A stretch of 6,529 nt of DNA, taken from positions 1 to 6,529 of the forward strand of contig CAKTWD010000089.1 in the NCBI GenBank assembly GCA_934630485.1, given 5' to 3'. The notes below the pieces were generated by a model, which was not told the DNA's origin, made no database searches, and was given only the letters and a program-made list of their open reading frames with translations. The translations under genes were made by a program, and so were the position numbers. Positions 1 through 5,962 of the stretch are shown piece after piece. The stretch comes from an uncultured Eggerthellaceae bacterium. Its GTDB lineage: Bacteria; Actinomycetota; Coriobacteriia; Coriobacteriales; Eggerthellaceae. Numbering within the stretch: the first letter of the stretch is position 1; the number at the start of each line of letters is the position of its first letter.

Positions 1-552
1 GCCGTAAGCCTTCAGGACGTCAAGAGCGTTGAAGTACACGCCCGAACCGGCAGCGCCGACGGAGACCTTCTTGCCCTTGAGGTCAGCAACGGTCTTGATG
101 TCGGGGTTGCAGGTGACGATCTGGACCTGTTCCTGGTAAAGGGAGGCAACGGTGGAGAAGCAGGTAACAGACATGCCGTCGAACAGGTTGGTGCCGTTGT
201 AGGCGTAGGCCATGACGTCGGACTGGCAGAAGCCAAGGTCGGCGTTGCCATCCTCGAGCTCGGTGACGTTTGACTGAGAGCCGTTGCCAGCAAGAGCGGT
301 TACCTTGATGCCGGCGTTGTTGGTTGCATGCTGAGCGATGACGGAACCGAAAGCGTAGTAGGTGCCGCTTTCACCGCCGGTCACGAAACGCAGGGTGTTA
401 CCGCCCTTGGATGCCGCAGCAGAGCCCGAAGCAGCTGCAGATGCCGAGCCCGAGCTTGCGGAACCGCCGGCCGAGCAACCGGTAAGGACAACAGCGGCGC
501 CGGTAGCAGCAGCAAGACCGACAAAGCCGCGCCTGGTTACTTCCTTGTTCAT
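1..552 (-). CDS. TAXI-family TRAP transporter solute-binding lipoprotein (N-terminal 184 residues; 3' end outside window)
   Basis: Extracytoplasmic substrate receptor of a tripartite ATP-independent (TRAP) transporter, TAXI branch; it should capture a small organic acid or amino acid outside the membrane and hand it to a fused TRAP permease. The frame is open from ATG 552-550 to the window edge, so the protein is cut after 184 residues (family about 320-350). The N-terminus carries a twin-arginine motif (TRRGFVG, residues 6-12), a short hydrophobic stretch and a lipobox LTGC with Cys26, followed by a Ser/Ala/Gly-rich linker to about residue 50. The mature part begins with the TAXI signature GGESGTYYAFG (59-69), then NADLGFCQSDV and DLKGKKVSVGAAGSG, all typical of the family. 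The start is fixed by a strong GGAAGGAAGGAG ribosome site at 559-570. Substrate cannot be read from this part. A candidate promoter and palindrome lie upstream. The permease gene is expected beyond the left edge (inference). Confidence 0.9.
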   Translation of the reverse strand, partial: MNKEVTRRGFVGLAAATGAAVVLTGCSAGGSASSGSASAAASGSAAASKGGNTLRFVTGGESGTYYAFGSVIAQHATNNAGIKVTALAGNGSQSNVTELEDGNADLGFCQSDVMAYAYNGTNLFDGMSVTCFSTVASLYQEQVQIVTCNPDIKTVADLKGKKVSVGAAGSGVYFNALDVLKAYG

Positions 553-641
553 GATGATCTCCTTCCTTCCCTACGAATCGGTGGGCCGAAAGGCGCATCG
601 AATCAGCATGGTGGCCAGCGTGTAGGGTTTGTTCGCTAATG

Positions 642-657
642 TCCCACAATAGTGGAA
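642..657. promoter_or_regulatory. Palindrome at the predicted TAXI start site (possible operator)
   Basis: CCAC-AATA-GTGG at 644-655 is a perfect 4-bp-arm palindrome; t642/a657 also pair across one mismatch (c643/a656). It lies immediately downstream of the TAGAAT box, where a repressor would block initiation. The arms are short, so it may be chance; no regulator gene is visible nearby to pair with it. Confidence 0.3.
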
Positions 658-664
658 TGACTTT

Positions 665-692
665 ATTCTACTAAATACTCCAATCGGCTAAA
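665..692 (-). promoter_or_regulatory. Candidate promoter of the TAXI gene
   Basis: On the minus strand, TAGAAT (670-665) matches the vegetative -10 consensus at five of six positions. The best -35 is only TTTAGC (692-687) with a 16-bp spacer, three of six matches. The segment 650-720 is clearly AT-richer than the flanking genes, as expected for a promoter. Transcription would begin near 658 and give a leader of about 105 nt. The weak -35 suggests an activator or a regulated promoter (inference). Confidence 0.4.
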
Positions 693-774
693 GTAACGGG
701 AAGGTTAACAATAGCTGAATCCCGAAAATCGTCACCGCAAACGGCTGTTTCAACAGGCTGAACGGGTGCCCTTC

Positions 775-1230
775 TTACTTTTCCGCCTTTTCCGCAGCGA
801 TTGCCTTCGCGTAGTCGATGGCGGTTGCGCGCAGCTTCTTTTCGGCGTTGATCTTGTCAGCATTGGTTGCCGCCTCACCCCAGTCCTGATCATTCGGACG
901 AGGCATGTGGCCGCCGCCCAGGACATGCACATGGAAGTGCTTGACGCTTTGGCTGGCATCGTCGCCGGTGTTGATAAGGCAGCGGTAGCCGCGCTCGGTC
1001 AGGCCCTTGATCTCGGCAACCTTTTTCACTGCCGCCATGGTGTGGCCAAGCACGTCAACGGGGACGTCGTCGCCGACGTTTTTGTAATGCTGCTTCGGGA
1101 TGATAAGCGTGTGCACGGGCATCAAAGGCTCCATGTCGTCGAAGGCGATGACATGCTCGTCTTCATACACCTTGTTGGTCGGGATCTCGTGGGTGGCGAT
1201 CTTGCAGAAAACGCAATTCTCGTCGATCAT
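775..1230 (-). CDS. HIT-family (Hint-like) nucleotide hydrolase/phosphoramidase
   Basis: Cytosolic histidine-triad protein of 151 residues. Members of the Hint branch hydrolyse purine nucleoside phosphoramidates and aminoacyl-adenylates; the physiological substrate in bacteria is not settled. The N-terminus has the Hint-type CVFCKI motif (Cys6, Cys9), with His40 and His48 in the region where zinc-binding HIT proteins carry further ligands. The triad is HFHVHVLGG with His98, His100 (expected nucleophile) and His102, preceded by the nucleotide-pocket segment YRCLINTGDDASQSV (82-96). The domain ends near residue 107; a further 44 residues, Lys/Ala-rich at the end, make it longer than a typical Hint (about 110-120). 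The start is supported by AAGGAG about 6 nt upstream. A terminator separates it from the tRNA upstream, so it probably has its own promoter within 1231-1326, which I could not identify. Branch assignment within HIT is less certain than the family. Confidence 0.93.
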   Translation of the reverse strand: MIDENCVFCKIATHEIPTNKVYEDEHVIAFDDMEPLMPVHTLIIPKQHYKNVGDDVPVDVLGHTMAAVKKVAEIKGLTERGYRCLINTGDDASQSVKHFHVHVLGGGHMPRPNDQDWGEAATNADKINAEKKLRATAIDYAKAIAAEKAEK

Positions 1231-1327
1231 GGCGGCTCCTTCCGTAGCCTAACTGGCGTTTCGAGAGCGGCTGCGATGGCGCGGCGAAATGTGCGGCGCT
1301 ACGCGATCCGTTCGTTTTCATCCCCTG

Positions 1328-1363
1328 AAAACAGCAAAGCCGATGCGACAAGCGCACCGGCTT
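1328..1363 (-). terminator. Rho-independent terminator of the tRNA unit
   Basis: On the minus strand, an 11-bp stem (arms 1353-1363 and 1337-1347, one G-U pair, five-base loop CTTGT) is followed by TGCTGTTTT. The G-U pair forms only in the minus-strand RNA, favouring termination of leftward transcripts. It begins 11 bp after the tRNA 3' end and lies before the HIT gene, so the two are probably separate transcripts. Confidence 0.75.
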
Positions 1364-1374
1364 CGGTTTTGTTT

Positions 1375-1449
1375 TGGTGGGCCCGCCCGGACTCGAACCG
1401 AGAACCAAAGGATTATGAGTCCCCTGCTCCACCATTGAGCTACAGGCCC
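1375..1449 (-). tRNA. tRNA with CAT anticodon, probably tRNA-Ile2 (lysidine-modified)
   Basis: A complete 75-nt cloverleaf with encoded CCA. The 7-bp acceptor is GGGCCTG/CGGGCCC with one T-G pair, followed by A73. The D arm is GCTC/GAGC, the anticodon stem is GGGGA/TCCTT with two wobble pairs, and the loop CTCATAA gives anticodon CAT (1417-1415). The T arm is CTCGG/CCGGG around TTCGAGT. G1-C72 rules out a normal bacterial initiator, which has a mismatched 1-72. Between elongator Met and Ile2, the C4-G69 and C5-G68 acceptor pairs (reported recognition elements for lysidine synthetase TilS) and the overall resemblance to GGGCCT...GGGCCCACCA Ile2 genes favour Ile2, which reads AUA codons after TilS modification. 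Position 21 is G rather than the usual A. Automatic annotation would often label it tRNA-Met. Confidence 0.95.
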
Positions 1450-1453
1450 AAAA

Positions 1454-1464
1454 CCCCAAAGGGG
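1454..1464 (-). other. Short CCCC-TTT-GGGG hairpin in the tRNA leader
   Basis: On the minus strand CCCC, three T and GGGG are followed by TTTT and then the first base of the tRNA. A 4-bp GC stem plus a T run resembles a minimal terminator or a leader structure that exposes the 5' processing site. It could simply be chance in a GC-rich spacer. Confidence 0.3.
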
Positions 1465-1474
1465 GTGCTGGAAG

Positions 1475-1497
1475 ATGCTACCACATGCTCACGAGGC
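1475..1497 (-). promoter_or_regulatory. Candidate extended -10 promoter for the tRNA
   Basis: On the minus strand, TGG-TAGCAT (hexamer 1480-1475) reads as an extended -10 element, four of six matches plus the TG dinucleotide. No recognisable -35 is present at 16-18 bp. Initiation would fall near 1468, giving a leader of about 19 nt before the mature tRNA. The alternative is that the tRNA is co-transcribed with the methyltransferase and cut out. Confidence 0.35.
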
Positions 1498-1548
1498 TTT
1501 CGCCTAGCAGATCGCGAATCCTCGTTCAAAACCCATCTGCGAGCGCCG

Positions 1549-1576
1549 CGTGCGTGAGGGTTTGCGAAACCGCACG
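1549..1576 (-). terminator. Possible terminator hairpin after rlmKL
   Basis: CGTGCG (1549-1554) pairs perfectly with CGCACG (1571-1576). An inner hairpin, GTTT (1560-1563) with AAAC (1567-1570), stacks directly on it, leaving a 5-nt bulge on one side. It sits 57 bp after the rlmKL stop. There is no T run directly behind it on the minus strand (the first is a GTTTTG about 18 nt on), so termination is uncertain; it may instead stabilise the 3' end of the rpoD-rlmKL mRNA. Confidence 0.35.
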
Positions 1577-1577
1577 G

Positions 1578-1648
1578 TACGCGCGCCAAACACGCAGCTC
1601 TCGATGGCCCGCGATGGACGATCTACCAGCGAGCTACGCGCGCCAAAC
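1578..1648. repeat. 14-bp direct repeat at the 3' end of rlmKL
   Basis: TACGCGCGCCAAAC occurs exactly at 1578-1591 and 1635-1648, starts 57 bp apart. The upper copy is the end of the rlmKL reading frame (codons for V-W-R-A and the stop); the lower copy lies in the spacer. Looks like a small local duplication. Confidence 0.6.
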
Positions 1649-4072
1649 GCGATAGCACTTGTGGATCTTGGGAGTGCGGGCGAAGTCGGCGGGAATAGTC
1701 TTCGCTGATATATCCTCGATCGCAACGCCGTACTTTTCAAGATCGGCCATGTTCGGCTTGAACGAACGCAGGTTGCAGCAGAAAATGGCCTCGCCGCCTT
1801 CGGCAAGAAGACGCGTGACACCTACCAGCAGCTCGACATGGTCGCGCTGTACATCCCACGTTCGCTTGCCCATTGACTTGGAGTTAGAGAACGTGGGCGG
1901 ATCGACGTACACCACATCGAACCTGCGGCCCGAACGACGCGCCTCGGTGATCCACCTCATGACGTCGCCGCGCTCGAACGAATGGCGCGCACCCTCGAAA
2001 CCGTTGTTGGCCATATTGCGCGCGGCCCAATCCAGATAAACCTGCGACAGATCGACCGTCGTGGTTTCACTGGCCCCGGCAGCGGCAGCGTAAACGCTGG
2101 CCGTTCCCGTATAGGCGAACAGGTTCAGGAAACGCGCGTCGCTCGTGTTGGAAACATGCTGGTGCACCGTTTGACCCACCATCTGGCGAACCGTACGGTT
2201 GTCCAGGAAGATGCCCGTATCAAGCTTGCCAGCAAGATCGACCTCGAACAAAAAGCCGCTCTCTTCGATTTGCGTGACATACGAACGGTTGCCCGCGTTT
2301 CGGTACTGGCTGCCACCCACGTCACGACGACGCGTCTTCGAGAACACGTGGTCGGGACGAACGTCGCAAACCACTGGCGCGATGCTCAAGATGTCGTTGA
2401 AGCGCCTACGCGCCTTAGCCTCATCGATGGAGCTGGGGGCCGCGTACTCGGCAATGTGCAGGTACGTATTGCCCCACGCATCGCGTTCGCCCTGATACAG
2501 GTCGATGGCGACGGCGTAATCAGGCAGGTCGGCATCGTACACGCGATAGCAGGTGATGCCCTCGCGCGACGCCCACTTGCGACGCTCCTTCAGTACCTTG
2601 CGCAAACGCGAAGCGAACTGCTCGGAGTTGCTGTCAAGGACCTCGACGCGATGCGGCGCGCCGCCGTGCGAGTCGGGAACTTCGATAGTGAGAGGCGGCT
2701 TGGGCTGCTTGTCGAAAACCGTGACCTGCATCTCGATGCGCTCGTTTCCGAACGTGTACGCAGATGCAGACTCGACGCCGAAACGCGCCACGACGTCGGT
2801 TCCACCTGCCACGACGAAGCGCGAGCCCTTGGGCGCCTGAGCTGCAGCGGCCATGAAGGTGGCCTCGGCAGCGCGCTCGTCGGCTGCGCGACCTGCGCGT
2901 GCATCGAGGTTGCTGGCAACCAAGCATACGGCAGCGGGTGCAGCGGACTTGGCAGCCTTCTTGCCGTTCTTGCTGGCGGCAACATTGTTGGCGGCGTCTT
3001 CGCTGGTCTCGGCCTCGCCTTCGCCTTCGCTGTTCTGCTCGACGGCATTGTTGGCGACATGCGCGTAAGAAAGCGTTTTCGCTGCTGCAGAAAGCGCACG
3101 CGAAGCAAGCTCGGCAGCCGATTCGGCATCGCCCAACTCGACGCTGGCAACCTGGCGCAAACCGGAGTTGCGGATATGATTGCGGGCACGGGTGATCATG
3201 GGCGACGAAGCCGAAGCGCCCACGAAGCGCACGCGCGAGAAATCGGGACGGGCATTGGCCGCAAGCGTGGACGGATCGACGCTTAAAACGCGTGCGACGC
3301 CGGCCTCGAAACGATCGTCAGCCTCGGCGACCAGGTCGGACCATGCATCGGAATCGAATGAAGCCGAGCCGAAGAAACCCCAACGTTCGCGCAAAAGGCC
3401 AGGTGCCATGTCGCACGCAATGGATGCAGCTTCGGTAAGCAGCACGCCCTCGCCGCATACCGGGTCGACGAACGCCGCGCCCTGCTTGGCAAGGTCGTCC
3501 CACCCCGCAGCTGCCAGCATGCCGGCAGCAAGCGTGGTGGACAGCGCCGTGTCTTCGGAATCGGAGTCGACCAAGTAGCCGCGATGGCTGAGCGATTCAC
3601 CCGAGAAGTCAAGCGAGATAGTGGCGCGCCTGTCGTGAACGCGCACGTCGATGACAGCCTGGGGAGTAGAGGAATCGATGTTGGGACGCGTGCCGGTTTT
3701 GTCGCGGAGGCGATCGACCACGGCATCCTTAACGCGAAGCATGGTGAAACGGGTGTTGCGCAGCTGGGAGTTGGTACCGTGAGCACGAACCGCCATGCTG
3801 GCAGACGGATCGACGGTGTTTTCCCAGTTGATATCGTAAACGCCCGCATAAAGAAGATCGGCGTCGCCCGCGTTGACGCGAGCGAGCACCAATGCGATGC
3901 GAGAGGCCAGGCGCGACCACAAGCACGCGCGGTACGCATGAGCCTCATCGCAGAAGAAAGATACGCCGCCGGAAAGGGGGCGAACACGCTTGATGCCAAA
4001 CGTGCGGAGCTCGTCGGCAAGAAGCGGTTCGAGCCCCGCGACGCAACTGGCGAAGAACTCGAGTTGGTTCAT
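1634..4072 (-). CDS. rlmKL: RlmKL-type 23S rRNA methyltransferase (THUMP + RlmL-like + RlmK domains)
   Basis: Homologue of the bifunctional RlmKL of E. coli (about 702 residues), which makes m2G2445 (RlmL half) and m7G2069 (RlmK half) in 23S rRNA; this copy has 812 residues. The N-terminal ferredoxin-like/THUMP part (about 1-165) is well conserved, including the LWSRLASRI stretch near 51-59. The RlmL half (about 170-450) has motif I as DPVCGEG (203-209), but where the family has an acidic GSDSD it has GASAS (285-289), and where it has NPPY it has SNLDA (387-391). A roughly 50-residue Ala/Glu/Lys-rich insert lies just before the latter, within about 313-382. The RlmK half is intact: GIFLDNR (620-626), NLFAYTGTASV (650-660), VDPPTFSNSK (723-732). 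So m7G2069 activity is likely and m2G2445 activity doubtful. Numbering is from ATG 4072, preferred because MNQLEFFAS aligns with the family start; GTG 4075 would add one residue. The start adjoins the rpoD stop, implying translational coupling. Confidence 0.92.
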   Translation of the reverse strand: MNQLEFFASCVAGLEPLLADELRTFGIKRVRPLSGGVSFFCDEAHAYRACLWSRLASRIALVLARVNAGDADLLYAGVYDINWENTVDPSASMAVRAHGTNSQLRNTRFTMLRVKDAVVDRLRDKTGTRPNIDSSTPQAVIDVRVHDRRATISLDFSGESLSHRGYLVDSDSEDTALSTTLAAGMLAAAGWDDLAKQGAAFVDPVCGEGVLLTEAASIACDMAPGLLRERWGFFGSASFDSDAWSDLVAEADDRFEAGVARVLSVDPSTLAANARPDFSRVRFVGASASSPMITRARNHIRNSGLRQVASVELGDAESAAELASRALSAAAKTLSYAHVANNAVEQNSEGEGEAETSEDAANNVAASKNGKKAAKSAAPAAVCLVASNLDARAGRAADERAAEATFMAAAAQAPKGSRFVVAGGTDVVARFGVESASAYTFGNERIEMQVTVFDKQPKPPLTIEVPDSHGGAPHRVEVLDSNSEQFASRLRKVLKERRKWASREGITCYRVYDADLPDYAVAIDLYQGERDAWGNTYLHIAEYAAPSSIDEAKARRRFNDILSIAPVVCDVRPDHVFSKTRRRDVGGSQYRNAGNRSYVTQIEESGFLFEVDLAGKLDTGIFLDNRTVRQMVGQTVHQHVSNTSDARFLNLFAYTGTASVYAAAAGASETTTVDLSQVYLDWAARNMANNGFEGARHSFERGDVMRWITEARRSGRRFDVVYVDPPTFSNSKSMGKRTWDVQRDHVELLVGVTRLLAEGGEAIFCCNLRSFKPNMADLEKYGVAIEDISAKTIPADFARTPKIHKCYRVWRA

Positions 4073-4074
4073 CA

Positions 4075-5535
<1,461 letters not shown>

Positions 5536-5540
5536 GCGAA

Positions 5541-5548
5541 CTTCCTTT
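5541..5548 (-). promoter_or_regulatory. Ribosome binding site that decides the rpoD start
   Basis: AAAGGAAG on the minus strand, 5-7 nt before GTG 5535. By contrast, the sequence before ATG 5562 (AAATTCAA) contains no purine-rich site. This argues for initiation at GTG. Confidence 0.6.
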
Positions 5549-5567
5549 CGAAAAACCTTCATTTGAA

Positions 5568-5596
5568 TTTATGCCAAACCTGAATTTGGGCATAAA
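5568..5596 (-). promoter_or_regulatory. 5' leader hairpin/palindrome of rpoD
   Basis: On the minus strand TTTATGCCCAAA (5596-5585) pairs with TTTGGCATAAA (5578-5568): 11 bp with one bulged C and the loop TTCAGG. With transcription starting near 5603, it would fold at the very 5' end of the mRNA. Possible roles are mRNA stabilisation or, as DNA, a dyad operator just downstream of the start site. There is no T run after it, so it is not a terminator. Confidence 0.5.
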
Positions 5597-5823
5597 AATG
5601 CAAAGACTAAGTTTAGCACTTGAAAAACGGAATGGCAATATTGCAGCTCAACGGGCATAAAGCGCACACGACGGCACCGCGGCCGCGAAATGCAGCCGCA
5701 CCCAAGCGGCAAGCGCGCAGCGACAGGTGCGCGGGCCGAGCCTATGAGCTTGCACAGATTTTCCTGTTTTGCGAGGAGTTGCCGATTGGTTCGCTTCGAT
5801 ATTGCTCGACAAACGGGCATTTA
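5588..5823. repeat. GGGCAT boxes around the rpoD promoter
   Basis: GGGCATAAA occurs exactly at 5588-5596 (just after the start site) and 5653-5661 (upstream of the -35), with GGGCATTTA at 5815-5823; AACGGGCAT is shared by the last two (5650-5658, 5812-5820). An inverted TTTATGCC sits at 5568-5575 as the other arm of the leader palindrome. A nine-base repeat in 400 bp is not rare by chance, so significance rests on the placement. Confidence 0.35.
5610..5638 (-). promoter_or_regulatory. Vegetative promoter of the rpoD-rlmKL operon
   Basis: On the minus strand, TTGCCA (5638-5633, five of six matches to the -35 consensus), a 17-bp spacer and TAAACT (5615-5610, four of six) form a good sigma-70 type promoter. 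Initiation is expected near 5603, giving a leader of about 68 nt to the GTG start. Because RpoD recognises this class, the gene is likely autoregulated to a degree (inference). Confidence 0.7.
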
Positions 5824-5901
5824 GCCGGAATCTTGCCAAAAAGAAGCCCTTACCCCGATCGATCCTAGAGAAAAACAGCGCAAAACGGGAAAATCCGTGC
5901 A
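5751..5901. repeat. 23-bp imperfect inverted repeat pair enclosing 105 bp
   Basis: The sequence at 5751-5773 matches the reverse complement of 5879-5901 at 21 of 23 positions; both read TGCAC, then GATTTTCC, then GTTTTGCG, with single differences at repeat positions 6 and 15. The right copy is the T-rich tail of the priA terminator. No flanking target-site duplication is evident and the interior has no gene. It may be a duplicated terminator tail in inverted orientation or the ends of a very small non-autonomous element. Confidence 0.6.
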
Positions 5902-5931
5902 CACGAGCGCTCCACCGCGCTCGGGTGCACG
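5882..5931 (-). terminator. Rho-independent terminator of priA
   Basis: On the minus strand a 14-bp stem with a single mismatch (arms 5918-5931 and 5896-5909; outer arm CGTGCAC/GTGCACG) and an 8-nt loop is followed by GGATTTTCCCGTTTT. It begins about 31 bp after the priA stop, so priA transcription should end here and rpoD should rely on its own promoter. Confidence 0.85.
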
Positions 5932-5962
5932 CGGCAGGACGCAGGCAGCCCGCCCGACGCCG

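Larger units (their letters stand above)
5536..5962. other. Gene-free region between priA and rpoD
   Basis: No credible coding sequence on either strand. From right to left it holds the priA terminator, a 23-bp inverted repeat pair enclosing 105 bp, GGGCAT-type boxes, the rpoD promoter, a leader hairpin and the rpoD ribosome site. The short open frames here change frame relative to anything conserved and lack ribosome sites. A small RNA between 5774 and 5878 cannot be excluded, but I see no promoter supporting one. Confidence 0.6.

Noticed and set aside
720..774. Terminator after the HIT gene
   Set aside because: The best structure is CTGT-TGAA-ACAG, only 4 bp, with no T run close behind; insufficient to call.
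766..1557. 263-codon plus-strand open frame spanning the HIT gene, terminator and tRNA
   Set aside because: It crosses an antisense coding gene and a tRNA gene; part of its translation is simply the tRNA read backwards.
1982..3286. 434-codon plus-strand open frame opposite rlmKL
   Set aside because: Shadow of the conserved methyltransferase; composition is rich in Arg/Val/Gly as expected for an antisense frame, with no family resemblance.
5855..5862. GATCGATC palindrome as a regulatory site
   Set aside because: An 8-bp self-complementary word is common by chance and nothing around it supports a role.
5774..5878. Small RNA or mini-gene between the inverted repeats
   Set aside because: No convincing promoter, ribosome site or compact structure; kept only as a possibility in the repeat finding.
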